This document shows positions 7,352 to 16,809 of a DNA stretch of 64,000 bases, one piece after another; within the stretch, counting starts at the first letter, position 1, and each line of letters opens with the position of its first letter. The stretch is from DYFT01 sp041695085. GTDB lineage: Bacteria > Bacteroidota > Ignavibacteria > UBA10030. The notes under the pieces were generated by a model that searched no databases, was not told where the DNA came from, and saw nothing but the letters and a program-made list of their open reading frames with translations. The position numbers were made by a program, and so were the translations under genes. The stretch lies in contig JBGFRO010000049.1 of NCBI GenBank assembly GCA_041695085.1, forward strand, positions 78,212-142,211. Direction: 5' to 3'.

Positions 7352-10150
7352 CTAGTGCGCTTCAAGCCAATTCTTTCCTACTCCCATCTCCACGACTATC
7401 GGCACGGAAAGTGGAAGCGCTTCGCGCATGTTTTCTGAGACGAGAGTCCGAACCGATTTCTCCTCCGACTTCCTCATTTCAAAAACCAGTTCGTCGTGGA
7501 CCTGCAGGATCATCGATGAGTTGAGCTTTTGTGACCGGAGCGCCTTGTCGATGCGTATCATTGCAAGCTTGATCATATCGGCCGCCGTTCCCTGAATCGG
7601 CATGTTGATCGCCTGCCGTTCGGCATTGGCTCGGAGTGTTTGATTCCGACTCTGAAGATCGGGCAGGTAACGACGGCGTCCGCAGAGCGTTTCGACGTAT
7701 CCTCGCTCCCTTGCTGTCTCAATCGTATCGTGAATGTACTGCCGTACTTTCGGGAACCGGTCAAAGTACTTCGCGATGATCTCTTTCGCTTCGGTTTGAG
7801 AGATCTCAAGCCGGTTTGCGAGGCCGAACGGCCCAATTCCGTACATGATCCCGAAGTTGACCTCCTTCGCTTTCCGACGCATGTCCTTTGTCACATCCAT
7901 GGGCGCTACGCCGAAGATCTTTGCCGCCGTCGTGGCATGCACATCTTCTCCTTGACGAAACGCTTCCGCTAATCCTTCGTCCCCGGAGATGTGTGCCATC
8001 ACGCGCAACTCTATTTGCGAGTAGTCTGCGGAGAGGATCAGGTGGTCGGAAGAGCCCGGGATGAACGCTCGCCGGATAGACCGGCCTAACTCGGTTCGAA
8101 TTGGAATGTTCTGAAGATTGGGATCGCTGCTCGATAAACGTCCCGTCGCCGCGATGGTCTGATTGTACGACGTGTGCACCCGGCCGGTGCGAGGGTGAAT
8201 CAGCGCCGGCAGCGCATCCACGTAGGTCGATTTGAGCTTTGCAAGCTGTCGGTATTCGAGCAGCTTTTCAACGATGGGATGTTCGTGTCGTAGTTCTTCC
8301 AGCACGCTCACGTCGGTCGAATATCCGGTCTTGGTTTTCTTCACGGTTCTGAGTTTGAGTTTGTTGAACAACACATCGCCCAGTTGCTGAGTCGAGTTGA
8401 TGTTAAATGGTGTGCCCGCGAAGTTATGGATGTCGCGAACCAGCGTGTCGAGCATGCGCTCGAGTTCCTTGGACATCTCCTGCAAATAGGCTGTGTCGAT
8501 GCAGACGCCCGTATGCTCCATGCGGGCAAGCACATCGATTAAGGGAAATTCCATTTCCTCACACAATGTGAGCAGATTGAGCTCGCGCAATCTGGGGACG
8601 ATTGCTTCGTACAACCGAAAGGTCATGTCGGCATCCTCGCAGGAGTAATCCGCGAGATCTTCTAAGCGTACCTCACGGAGGGACTTTTGTTGTTTCCCCG
8701 TTCCTGTCAATTCGGTATACGACACCATTTTGTAGTTGAGATGTTCCAGTGCAGCAGCATCGAGACTGTGCCTGCCGTCGGCTCGAAGAATGTAGCTCGC
8801 TATCATTGTGTCGAATCCAATTCCTTCCACCCATACACCGTGTTGAGCCAGCACGAGCAGATCGTATTTGATGTTGTGTCCAATCTTTTGAATCGAACGA
8901 TCTTCCAGAATGGGGCGGAGCTTCTCGAGTGCCACCGGAAGGTCGATTCCACGAATCTCGCCGTGGGCCGCTGCCGAATCTCCGAAAAGCTCCCGACTCT
9001 CACTCTTCGTCGGGGCTTTGATGGAAACAAAAAAGGCCTCGGTTGGCCTGGGAGAAAATGAAATTCCTACCAAATCCGCACGCATTGCATCTGTCGATGT
9101 GGTCTCCGTATCGATCACAATTTCCTTTGCTTTCTTCAATATGGATATGAGTTGCGCCAGTTCGTTGCCGGTGGTGATCAACTTGTACGTGTGCTGATCA
9201 GAGCGAATGTCCTTTGCCTGAGAGAGGCTCGGTGAAGGAAGATTCGGTAATAGTTCAATCGGTTGAGTCGGGAGTTCCTTTTCGAGTGATGAGAGGAGCG
9301 ATTTGAATTCGAGTTCCCGAAACCACGTGCGCAGTCGATGAAGGTCTTTCGGCCCCGCTTTGAGTCGATGAAAATCAATCTCTATAGGCGCATTCGTGTC
9401 GATGGTAACCAACTGCTTGGAAAGAAAGGCCTTCTCTCGATTTGACTCAAGCTTTTGACGCACGCCTTTTTGTTCAATCTTGTCGATTTGTTCATAGAGT
9501 GCCTCGATCGTTCCGAACCGCTGAATGAGTGGAATGGCGGTCTTCTCTCCAACTCCGGGAACGCCCGGGACATTATCGGAACTGTCGCCAATCAAACTGA
9601 GGACGTCGATCACCCGATCGGGTGCGACTCCAAACTTTTTCTTCACCCCTTCCGTATCGATCACTTCCACTTCATCACCGGAGCGGCCCGGCTTATACAT
9701 CCTGATCTTCTTTGAGACAAGCTGCATAAAATCTTTGTCGGAGGTAACAAGATATGTTTCCACTCCTTCACGTTCGGCGCGGCGTGCAAGTGTGCCCATG
9801 ATATCGTCCGCTTCGAATCCATCAAGTTCGAGCACGGGAATATTGTAGGCGCGTACCACTTCTTTAATGGTGCCGATTTGAGGAACCAGATCCTCCGGCA
9901 TCTTCTGACGTGTTGCCTTGTATTCCTTGTACGTTTCGTGTCGAAATGTGGGAGCGGCTGTGTCGAAGACAACTGCAATGTAGTCGGGTTTCTCTTTCTG
10001 CAGGATACTGTTGAGGAACGTCACAAATCCGTAGATCGCGCTCGTGTTTTGTCCTTTAGAATTAATGAGCGGACGCTGGATAAAGGCGTAGTACGAGCGG
10101 TAGGCAATGGCGCTGCCGTCAATGAGAAACAATCGTTGAGGGGTTGGCAT
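7352..10150 (-). CDS. polA: DNA polymerase I
   Basis: A 932-residue repair and Okazaki-fragment polymerase. From the N-terminus: a 5'-nuclease domain (LFLIDGSAIAYRSYYAF and the acidic ELDGFEADDIMGTLAR cluster), a 3'-5' exonuclease domain with the DEDD motifs kept (IVIDTETTS, KIGHNIKYDLL, YSCEDADMTFRLY), so proofreading is probably active, then the polymerase with motif A (DYSQIELRVMAH), motif B (RRKAKEVNFGIMYGIG) and motif C (QVHDELVFEM). The open frame runs 63 codons further upstream, but ATG 10150 gives the canonical N-terminus. It lies 4 bp after the TauE-type gene and is probably in the same operon. Confidence 0.97.
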   Translation of the reverse strand: MPTPQRLFLIDGSAIAYRSYYAFIQRPLINSKGQNTSAIYGFVTFLNSILQKEKPDYIAVVFDTAAPTFRHETYKEYKATRQKMPEDLVPQIGTIKEVVRAYNIPVLELDGFEADDIMGTLARRAEREGVETYLVTSDKDFMQLVSKKIRMYKPGRSGDEVEVIDTEGVKKKFGVAPDRVIDVLSLIGDSSDNVPGVPGVGEKTAIPLIQRFGTIEALYEQIDKIEQKGVRQKLESNREKAFLSKQLVTIDTNAPIEIDFHRLKAGPKDLHRLRTWFRELEFKSLLSSLEKELPTQPIELLPNLPSPSLSQAKDIRSDQHTYKLITTGNELAQLISILKKAKEIVIDTETTSTDAMRADLVGISFSPRPTEAFFVSIKAPTKSESRELFGDSAAAHGEIRGIDLPVALEKLRPILEDRSIQKIGHNIKYDLLVLAQHGVWVEGIGFDTMIASYILRADGRHSLDAAALEHLNYKMVSYTELTGTGKQQKSLREVRLEDLADYSCEDADMTFRLYEAIVPRLRELNLLTLCEEMEFPLIDVLARMEHTGVCIDTAYLQEMSKELERMLDTLVRDIHNFAGTPFNINSTQQLGDVLFNKLKLRTVKKTKTGYSTDVSVLEELRHEHPIVEKLLEYRQLAKLKSTYVDALPALIHPRTGRVHTSYNQTIAATGRLSSSDPNLQNIPIRTELGRSIRRAFIPGSSDHLILSADYSQIELRVMAHISGDEGLAEAFRQGEDVHATTAAKIFGVAPMDVTKDMRRKAKEVNFGIMYGIGPFGLANRLEISQTEAKEIIAKYFDRFPKVRQYIHDTIETARERGYVETLCGRRRYLPDLQSRNQTLRANAERQAINMPIQGTAADMIKLAMIRIDKALRSQKLNSSMILQVHDELVFEMRKSEEKSVRTLVSENMREALPLSVPIVVEMGVGKNWLEAH

Positions 10151-10154
10151 GGTG

Positions 10155-10886
10155 TCAGAAAAGTCGAAAGAGAAGATAACCGCCAAAGGCGATGACAAAG
10201 AGCGCGACGATGGAGCGAAATCGCTCAAGCGAGATTTTCGAAAGCAGACGCTTTCCCACAAGCGTGCCTCCGAAAGCGGCGACCGAGATGACAAGCAACG
10301 GTGGCCACGCGGCCTGAATTTCCTGGAATTGATCGACAATGTATACCGGAATGCGGGTTAAATCAATGACCACAGCGATCGCCGTTGCCGTTCCGATGAA
10401 CTCCTCCTTTTTCAAATCGTAGTTAAGGAGATACGCACTCCGGATAGCTCCTTGATTGCCGATCAGTCCGCCCGTGAACCCGGAGAAGAATCCCCCCAGG
10501 ATGTCAATGTTGCGGGGGAGACGAAGCGACCACGACTTCGGAGCGAACTCGGCCGCACCGATTATCAAAAGAAACACCGCGAGCGTCAGCTGGACGGTGT
10601 CCGTGGCAGCTGTCCCCTGCAACGACGACCCAATGAATGCTCCGAAGATGCTGATGAGACCGAATCGCCAAAAAACCTTCGCTTTGATCGATCGATAGAA
10701 CATACCGAGCTTCAGGAGATTATTCAGCAGATGGATGACGGAAACGAGCATGACCGCCGTCTTCACATCGTACATGAGCGCAAACGCGGGGGTGAGAATC
10801 GTTCCGACTCCAAAGCCGGTGAGAAGGGTGAGCGTACTCACGAGCAGGGTGACGAGGATGAGGAATATCAGCTCCAACTGCGTCAT
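10155..10886 (-). CDS. TauE/SafE-family membrane transporter
   Basis: A 243-residue, very hydrophobic protein with about eight membrane segments. The repeated TauE/SafE (sulfite exporter) signature is visible: TGFGVGTILTPAFAL near the N-terminus and GFFSGFTGGLIGNQGAIRSA in the second half. The family moves sulfite, sulfoacetate and other small organosulfur or carboxylate anions; the substrate here cannot be read from the sequence. It overlaps the upstream MFS gene by 4 bp (ATGA) and ends 4 bp before polA. Confidence 0.9.
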   Translation of the reverse strand: MTQLELIFLILVTLLVSTLTLLTGFGVGTILTPAFALMYDVKTAVMLVSVIHLLNNLLKLGMFYRSIKAKVFWRFGLISIFGAFIGSSLQGTAATDTVQLTLAVFLLIIGAAEFAPKSWSLRLPRNIDILGGFFSGFTGGLIGNQGAIRSAYLLNYDLKKEEFIGTATAIAVVIDLTRIPVYIVDQFQEIQAAWPPLLVISVAAFGGTLVGKRLLSKISLERFRSIVALFVIAFGGYLLFRLF

Positions 10887-12166
10887 GACCCTGACTCCTC
10901 AGCCGTTGGGGCAACGGGCTTCAGTGCTTCGGCAGAAGATCCCCGTGTGACATCAAGGAAGTAGACTCGAACAACAATCACTGCCACAATCAGCGTAGCG
11001 GCTGAAAAGAGGAAGACGGAACGGAGACCGAGCCAACCCGCCATCATTCCACCGAGCGGTGGACCGATAAGGTTTGCAAGCACGTTGAAGCTTGTACCAA
11101 TTCCCATAATGCCCCCCCTCCGGTCAAGGGAAGTATGCTTATTGACGTAGGAGTAGAGTGCCGGGAGCATTCCGCCGAGACAGAATCCGAGAATGGAGCG
11201 TAGGAGAATGAGTTGCAGGCCGTTTGTGGCGAGAGCGTGAAGTGCGTACGCTACGGAGGCCCCCGTGAACGCGATGACCAAGTTCGTTTTGTAACTCTTT
11301 GCATCGTTTCTTCTCCCCCACCACGGTGCGGAAAGTACCGTAAAAACCCCTGCGACAGAAAAGATCGCTCCTGCCGCAGTCGCCACATATCGTTCCGACT
11401 GTAGAAGGGAGTCCACGAACAAGGCAAAAATAGGTTGGACAATGAAGACAGCAACTTGTGAGATCAGAATGACAAACAAGGCTGTTCGGATAGGCACCGA
11501 CTGAAGTGCGTAGCCGTAATTGCTCATCAGTGTGTGTTTTGGCCGCGTGAAACGACCGGTCTCTCTCTTTTCCACCACGAACCTAACAACGATAAAGCCG
11601 GTCAGCGTGCAAAGTCCCCCGACGATAAAGAAGATGGGGCGGTAACCAAATGCATCTGCAAGCGAACCGCCAACGAGCGGACCGATCACGTTGCCGCTCG
11701 AAGTCGCCGTTTGCAGCAATCCGATAGCGTAACCCGATTGTTCACGAGGCGTGGTAGCAGACACTAAAGCGAGCGCGGCAGCGAGAAAGCCGCTGATGGC
11801 GCCTTGAATCATCCGGAAGAAGAAGAGCATCTCCACGTTGGGGGCGAATCCGATAAGGATTTGCGAGAGCGCGAGTCCGAAAATTGCACGCACCACCATA
11901 AGTTTGCGCCCGTACCGGTCGCCTAAATAACCCCACACCGGGGTTAGGAAGAAGGCAGGAAGGAATGGTCCGGCAAACACCAATCCGCTCCATTGTGCAA
12001 CGCTGGAGGGGTGTGTCACGCCTAAGGCTTGGATGTAAAAAGGGAGGAAGGGAACGACGAGACTCATCCCAATCATCGCGATGAATTGCGCTCCCCAGAT
12101 GATGTAGAGGTTTTTGCGCCAGGGTTCGAGTTCCTTGAGTTTCGCGGAGAACATGAAGGAGAGCAT
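10883..12166 (-). CDS. MFS transporter
   Basis: A 427-residue major-facilitator permease with about twelve hydrophobic segments. The loop 2-3 motif is clear (GYLGDRYGRKLMVV), the N-terminal half has FFRMIQGAISGF, and a degenerate second copy (DRRGGIMGIG) lies in the C-terminal half. The layout resembles drug-proton antiporters, but the substrate is unknown. The open frame can be extended to a TTG at 12199; ATG 12166 is preferred, with ATG 12154 as an alternative and no clear SD for any. It is first in the minus-strand unit MFS-TauE-polA. Confidence 0.88.
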   Translation of the reverse strand: MLSFMFSAKLKELEPWRKNLYIIWGAQFIAMIGMSLVVPFLPFYIQALGVTHPSSVAQWSGLVFAGPFLPAFFLTPVWGYLGDRYGRKLMVVRAIFGLALSQILIGFAPNVEMLFFFRMIQGAISGFLAAALALVSATTPREQSGYAIGLLQTATSSGNVIGPLVGGSLADAFGYRPIFFIVGGLCTLTGFIVVRFVVEKRETGRFTRPKHTLMSNYGYALQSVPIRTALFVILISQVAVFIVQPIFALFVDSLLQSERYVATAAGAIFSVAGVFTVLSAPWWGRRNDAKSYKTNLVIAFTGASVAYALHALATNGLQLILLRSILGFCLGGMLPALYSYVNKHTSLDRRGGIMGIGTSFNVLANLIGPPLGGMMAGWLGLRSVFLFSAATLIVAVIVVRVYFLDVTRGSSAEALKPVAPTAEESGS

Positions 12167-12480
12167 CAACGGGATATCTGCGCTGCAATCGTTGCGCAAA
12201 ATATACGCAATGGATTTTGGCTTGGCTTTCTTTTCTCACTCCTGCTTACGCCCCTGATCGGGTGGCTCACCGTTGCTCTGACTCCAGCCGTTGTACTTGT
12301 CGAAACGGCGCGCGGCAGGAAACGATGTGCAAGCTCTAACGGAATTGGATTTCCTTTTCCCATCACAACAAATGTCGATAGGGAGGGGGATAAGTATGCT
12401 GGAGGGAAATCGGATGCGTACTACATCGGGAAGGAATGTAGACTCAACGACATCCCACCATCGTGTGGCGGGTCGTACTT
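12167..12480 (+). other. Gene-poor gap with coding-like plus-strand stretch
   Basis: No convincing complete gene lies between the MFS start and tRNA-Ser(GCU). On the plus strand, from about 12172 to 12290, one frame encodes a hydrophobic segment (AAIVAQNIRNGFWLGF, then LLLTPLIGWLTVAL). It resembles the membrane segment of small 'G-x-G-W-F-x-L-G' hydrophobic proteins but has no plausible start or complete C-terminus. It may be a decayed gene end or chance. Confidence 0.25.
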
Positions 12481-12572
12481 TGGCGGAGAGGGGGGGATTC
12501 GAACCCCCGATAGAGTTTTACCCCTATAACGGTTTAGCAAACCGCCGCCTTCAGCCACTCGGCCACCTCTCC
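12481..12572 (-). tRNA. tRNA-Ser (anticodon GCU)
   Basis: A 92-nt class II tRNA. The acceptor stem GGAGAGG/CCTCTCC closes with a G discriminator and an encoded CCA, the T arm has GGGGGTTCGAATCCCCC, and a long variable arm is present. The anticodon loop TTGCTAA gives GCU, reading AGC/AGU serine codons. Confidence 0.95.
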
Positions 12573-12722
12573 GTTTGAAAATTCTTCTGATGGATAATCT
12601 CGGAGTACTTCTTGTTTACTCGTACTCAGATTCTCAACCTCTCTCTTCGTCACCACTTTTCTTGCGGAGAGCGAGGGATTTCCGTCCCGTCTTCGTCGGG
12701 ACATGATCGCAGATCAGCGTAA

Positions 12723-12764
12723 GCTGAGACGGACGAACCCCCAAGTCCCTTCGGACGTCCCGCT
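12723..12764 (-). pseudogene. Possible remnant of a tRNA-Ser 3' half
   Basis: On the minus strand this stretch reads like a variable arm plus T arm: gcggga, an insert, then cttgggggttcg, an exact 12-mer shared with the neighbouring tRNA-Ser(UGA) (12734-12745 against 12802-12813). The sequence then diverges and no acceptor stem forms. It is short, so the remnant reading is tentative. Confidence 0.35.
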
Positions 12765-12785
12765 GTAGTCTTCAGAAGAGAGAGG

Positions 12786-12868
<83 letters not shown>

Positions 12869-12883
12869 AGTAAGAATCATTCA

Positions 12884-12924
12884 GCGGCAGAAGCGGGATG
12901 CAAGAGCCATTCTGCCAGCTCTCC
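12884..12924 (-). pseudogene. Truncated tRNA-Ser 5' half
   Basis: On the minus strand this begins GGAGAGCTGGCAGAATGGCT, matching the first 26 bases of tRNA-Ser(UGA) at 23 of 26 positions. It stops resembling a tRNA at the anticodon stem, and no T arm or acceptor partner follows. It lies 16 bp upstream of the intact gene in the same orientation, so it looks like a leftover of a tandem duplication or recombination. Confidence 0.55.
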
Positions 12925-13094
12925 AAAAAACCAAATCAAGTGTCCTCAAAAGACTGTCCCCAAGATAAGAAGATTTGCGGCGCTGTTCAATGGATTTCTT
13001 CCTTTCGATTTTGATCTCTTTTGTCTCGATACTCCTGATCATCCTTACCCGGTGCCAATCGTGGCTTCTCTGAGCACCTGATTGAACGCTCGTT

Positions 13095-13123
13095 TTGCAA
13101 TTCCATAACCAATTTGCTATCTT
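13095..13123 (+). promoter_or_regulatory. Promoter of gltX-glnS
   Basis: TTGCAA (13095-13100) and TATCTT (13118-13123) with 17 bp between them, plus a TG two bases before the -10 box (TTTGC-TATCTT). The predicted transcript start is near 13130. Confidence 0.65.
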
Positions 13124-13135
13124 GAGCACGGTTCA

Positions 13136-13158
13136 AGCGACCAACGGTCGCTTTTTTT
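13136..13158 (+). terminator. Terminator-like hairpin in the gltX leader
   Basis: A 7-bp perfect stem (agcgacc/ggtcgct) with a 3-nt loop and seven T. It lies only about 6 nt after the predicted gltX transcript start and 18 bp before the ATG. No plus-strand gene upstream needs a terminator here, so it may attenuate gltX-glnS transcription. Confidence 0.65.
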
Positions 13159-13175
13159 ATGTTGAGCGTGACTGA

Positions 13176-14639
13176 ATGACTTCCCCTGTTCGAGTTCGTT
13201 TTGCTCCAAGTCCCACCGGTTACCTGCACGTTGGAGGGCTACGCACCGCCCTGTACAATTTTCTCTTTGCCAGGCACAACGGAGGCAAATTCGTACTTCG
13301 CATCGAAGACACTGACCAGTCTCGCAAGGTGGAGGGAGCTGTTGAGAATCTGGTCTCGACGCTCAAATGGACCGGTATCGAGTATGACGAAGGGATTGAT
13401 CGCCCCGGTCCATATGGTCCCTACGTCCAATCGGAGAGACTTGAAATTTACCGCGCCCATGCACGCCGGCTGATCGACTCGGGAAATGCCTATTACTGCT
13501 TCTGCACTCCTGAACGTCTCGAGGGGCTTCGTCGTCAGCAGGCCGCCGCCAAGTTGACCTCGTCGTACGACCGACGATGCCGGACCCTTCCGCAGAACGA
13601 GGCCGCGGCGCGGGCGGAGGCGGGAGAACGACACGTTGTGCGTATGAAAATCCCGCTTGAGGGAGAATTGACATTTAACGATCTCATTCGCGGTGATGTG
13701 ACCATCAGCTATTCGATTCTCGATGATCAGGTCATTCTGAAATCGGATGGATTTCCCACATATCACCTCGCGGTGGTTGCGGATGATCATTTGATGCAGA
13801 TTAGCCATGTCATTCGGGGCGAGGAATGGTTGCCGAGCACTCCGAAGCACATTCTCCTGTATCGCTATTTTGATTGGGAGGTGCCGAAGTTCGCCCATCT
13901 GCCTCTTTTGCTTAATCCCGATAAGAGTAAGCTCAGCAAGAGGCAAGGTGATGTCGCGGTTGAGGACTATCGTGCCAAAGGATATTTGAAAGAGGCAATC
14001 GTCAATTTTGTAGCGTTGTTGGGGTGGAATCCCGGCGATGAGCGTGAAATCTTTACCATGGAGGAATTGATACGCGAGTTTTCACTTGAACGTGTTGGGA
14101 AGTCTGGAGCGGTTTTCAATGTTGAGAAGTTGAACTGGCTTAACTTTGAGCATTTGCGAAGAAAATCGGCGGAAGAAGTTCTTGCTTTGCTCAAAGAGGA
14201 ATTAGCTCGCTCGCCGTTTGCATCGGCCATTCCTGACGATGCTTATCTCTTGCGCGTCATTGCTTCGATGCGCGAACGGGCCAATTTCGTTCGCGACTTT
14301 GTCGAAAAGTGTCCCTACTTCTATCAGGCACCGACTCACTACGATCCTGAGGTGGTGAAGAAACGTTGGAGGGGGGAAAGCCGTTCACATCTTCGTCGTC
14401 TCGCTCAAGAGTTTGCTCGTCTCGAACAACCGACGGAGAGTGATTTCGAGGTGGCTTTGAAAAGAGCGGCAGAGGAGTTGAAGATCAAAGCCAGTGAGTT
14501 GATCCATCCGCTGCGACTTGCGGTTTCCGGAATGGGGGCGGGTCCGGGTCTGTATGAAATTCTGGCAATCCTCGGAAAAGAAGAGGTGTTGAAGAGGATA
14601 CACACTGCAATCGAAAAAGTGAAGGAAGATGAAATCTGA
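13176..14639 (+). CDS. gltX: Glutamyl-tRNA synthetase
   Basis: A 487-residue class I synthetase that charges tRNA-Glu. The HIGH-type motif is in FAPSPTGYLHVGGLRTALYN near the N-terminus, the zinc-region-like segment has YCFCTPERLEGLR, and the KMSKS-type loop is KSKLSKRQG near residue 252. A C-terminal helical anticodon-binding domain follows. It overlaps glnS by 11 bp. With GlnRS next door, discriminating GluRS activity is likely, although the sequence alone does not exclude mischarging. Confidence 0.97.
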   Translation: MTSPVRVRFAPSPTGYLHVGGLRTALYNFLFARHNGGKFVLRIEDTDQSRKVEGAVENLVSTLKWTGIEYDEGIDRPGPYGPYVQSERLEIYRAHARRLIDSGNAYYCFCTPERLEGLRRQQAAAKLTSSYDRRCRTLPQNEAAARAEAGERHVVRMKIPLEGELTFNDLIRGDVTISYSILDDQVILKSDGFPTYHLAVVADDHLMQISHVIRGEEWLPSTPKHILLYRYFDWEVPKFAHLPLLLNPDKSKLSKRQGDVAVEDYRAKGYLKEAIVNFVALLGWNPGDEREIFTMEELIREFSLERVGKSGAVFNVEKLNWLNFEHLRRKSAEEVLALLKEELARSPFASAIPDDAYLLRVIASMRERANFVRDFVEKCPYFYQAPTHYDPEVVKKRWRGESRSHLRRLAQEFARLEQPTESDFEVALKRAAEELKIKASELIHPLRLAVSGMGAGPGLYEILAILGKEEVLKRIHTAIEKVKEDEI

Positions 14640-16332
14640 ATCGAATTCAGGCGGAGCTGCAAAGTCGGGGACCGTACCGGAGCGACGTCATTTTCTTCGC
14701 GACATCATCGATGAAGACCTCCGAACGGGAAAGTTCGGTGGACGCGTGCATACCCGTTTCCCGCCGGAACCGAACGGCTATCTGCACATCGGACATGCGA
14801 AGTCCATCTGCCTCAATTTTGGCCTCGCAAAAGAATATGGTGGACTCTGCAATCTTCGTTTTGATGATACCAATCCGACAAAAGAGGAAATGGAGTATGT
14901 CGAATCGATCCAGCAAGATGTACGCTGGCTCGGGTTCGACTGGGAGGATCGACTCTACTACGCATCCGATTACTTCGAGCAGTTGTACGAGTATGCGGTC
15001 CAACTCATCAAAAAGGGGAAGGCGTACGTTTGCGATTTAAGTGCCGATGAGATCAGAGAGTACCGCGGTACCCTGACCGAACCGGGAAAGGAAAGTCCCT
15101 ACAGAAACCGCTCCGTCGAGGAGAATCTCGACCTCTTCCGGCGCATGCGGGCAGGGGAGTTTCCCAACGGTGCGCGTACGTTGCGAGCACGCATCGATAT
15201 GAGTTCACCCAATCTCAATCTGCGCGATCCCGTGATGTATCGCATCCTTCATGCCACACATCATCGGACCGGCAACACATGGTGCATCTATCCAACATAC
15301 GATTGGGCGCATGGACAAAGCGACTCGATCGAGGGCATTACTCATTCCATCTGCACGTTGGAGTTTGCCGACCATCGCCCGCTCTACGATTGGTTCCTCG
15401 ACGAGCTGGGCATCTATCATCCGCAACAGATCGAGTTTGCGCGCCTGAATCTCACTTATACGGTGATGAGCAAGCGTAAACTTCTCCAGCTCGTTGAAGA
15501 AAGTCACGTCCAGGGTTGGGATGATCCGAGGATGCCGACGATCTCGGGTCTTCGCCGGAGGGGATATACGCCCGAGTCAATTCGGGAGTTTGCGGAGCGC
15601 ATTGGTGTGGCGCGAAGCGAGAGTACGGTGGATATGGCTCTGTTGGAAGATTGTCTACGGGATGATTTGAACAAACGGGCACAGCGAGTGATGGCTGTTC
15701 TCCGGCCTCTGAAGGTTGTGATTGAGAATTATCCCGATGGAATGGTGGAGGAATTAGATGCCGTAAACAATCCGGAAGATGCCTCGATGGGCACGCGCAA
15801 GGTCCCCTTTTCAAAGGTCATTTACATCGAGCGGGATGATTTTCGCGAAGACCCGCCGAAGAAGTATTTCCGGCTTTCCCCCGGGGCTGAAGTGCGATTG
15901 CGGTATGCCTATATCATCAAATGCACGGGCGTTGTGAAGGATGAGAAAACGGGAGAGATTGTTGAGCTCCGATGCACGTACGATCCCGAAACGCGCAGTG
16001 GATCGCCCCAAAGCTCGCGCCGGGTGAAAGGAACGATCCACTGGGTTTCGGCTCCACATGCTATCGATGCGGAAGTGCGATTGTATGACCGACTGTTTAC
16101 GGTGGAGGATCCGTCGGGTGACGATTGGAGGTCATTCATCAATCCCAACTCACTCGAGGTGTTACGCGACTGTAAGGTCGAACCGAGTCTTGCTTCAGCC
16201 CAAGTCCAAAATCGGTTTCAATTTGAACGGATGGGATATTTCTGCGTCGATCACGATTCTGCTCCCGATCATCTTGTGTTCAATCGCACCGTCACGTTGC
16301 GAGACACGTGGGCGAAGATCGAGAAGTCGTAA
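14629..16332 (+). CDS. glnS: Glutaminyl-tRNA synthetase
   Basis: A 567-residue class I synthetase that charges tRNA-Gln directly. It has FPPEPNGYLHIGHAKSICLN near residues 45-62 and the KMSKS-type loop MSKRKLL near residue 280, followed by the two beta-barrel anticodon-binding domains typical of GlnRS. Its start overlaps the gltX stop, so the two are translationally linked. GlnRS is patchy in bacteria and replaces the GatCAB route. Confidence 0.97.
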   Translation: MKSESNSGGAAKSGTVPERRHFLRDIIDEDLRTGKFGGRVHTRFPPEPNGYLHIGHAKSICLNFGLAKEYGGLCNLRFDDTNPTKEEMEYVESIQQDVRWLGFDWEDRLYYASDYFEQLYEYAVQLIKKGKAYVCDLSADEIREYRGTLTEPGKESPYRNRSVEENLDLFRRMRAGEFPNGARTLRARIDMSSPNLNLRDPVMYRILHATHHRTGNTWCIYPTYDWAHGQSDSIEGITHSICTLEFADHRPLYDWFLDELGIYHPQQIEFARLNLTYTVMSKRKLLQLVEESHVQGWDDPRMPTISGLRRRGYTPESIREFAERIGVARSESTVDMALLEDCLRDDLNKRAQRVMAVLRPLKVVIENYPDGMVEELDAVNNPEDASMGTRKVPFSKVIYIERDDFREDPPKKYFRLSPGAEVRLRYAYIIKCTGVVKDEKTGEIVELRCTYDPETRSGSPQSSRRVKGTIHWVSAPHAIDAEVRLYDRLFTVEDPSGDDWRSFINPNSLEVLRDCKVEPSLASAQVQNRFQFERMGYFCVDHDSAPDHLVFNRTVTLRDTWAKIEKS

Positions 16333-16353
16333 GTCGCATCTTCAGCCGAGTTG

Positions 16354-16382
16354 TTGCCTTTTGGAGAGAGGTTGTCTATATT
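16354..16382 (+). promoter_or_regulatory. Promoter of folB-folK-kinase unit
   Basis: TTGCCT (16354-16359) and TATATT (16377-16382) are exactly 17 bp apart. It lies after glnS and 40 bp before the chosen folB start, and it rules out the upstream in-frame TTG (16351) as a start codon. Confidence 0.7.
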
Positions 16383-16422
16383 TTCGCCACGCATATTCTA
16401 CGCACTCGACCGACCATCACAC

Positions 16423-16809
16423 GTGTCCAAACGACCCGCGTCCTCCTTAGACATCATTCGCCTTCACAATGCAGTCTTCTATGCCTATCACGGCGTGCTT
16501 TCGGACGAACAGAATCTGGGGGGCAAGTTCGAGGTGGATGTGGATCTCGCGTGCAATCTTTCCCGAGCGGCGCGAAGCGACAGTCTGAAACAAACGGTCG
16601 ATTACGAGCGCGTATACGATGCGATCAAGAACCTCGTGTTGGGGAAGAAGTATTTCCTCATTGAAGCTCTTGCTCATACGATCGCGGCGGGATTGTTGAA
16701 GAGATTCCGCCAGGTACAATCGGTGACGGTGCGTGTCCGGAAACCAGGTGCGCCCGTGAAGGGCGTCATCGATTACGTAGAGGTCGAGATTACAAGAAAG
16801 CGAACATGA
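16423..16809 (+). CDS. folB: Dihydroneopterin aldolase
   Basis: A 128-residue aldolase of folate synthesis that cleaves dihydroneopterin to 6-hydroxymethyl-dihydropterin. The family pattern is visible: FYAYHGVLSDEQNLGGKFEV, then TVDYERVYDAI, LIEALAHTIA and VRVRKPGAPV. The start is taken as GTG 16423, just after the promoter and giving the normal length. It overlaps folK by 4 bp, and the two enzymes act in sequence. Confidence 0.93.
   Translation: MSKRPASSLDIIRLHNAVFYAYHGVLSDEQNLGGKFEVDVDLACNLSRAARSDSLKQTVDYERVYDAIKNLVLGKKYFLIEALAHTIAAGLLKRFRQVQSVTVRVRKPGAPVKGVIDYVEVEITRKRT

Noticed and set aside
7352..10339. PolA with a 63-residue N-terminal extension
   Set aside because: The extension is Arg/Ser-rich shadow coding over the TauE-type gene; ATG 10150 gives the canonical PolA N-terminus.
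13095..13176. T-box riboswitch before gltX, or before thrS and pheS
   Set aside because: No T-box sequence or specifier stem could be recognised; only simple hairpins are present.
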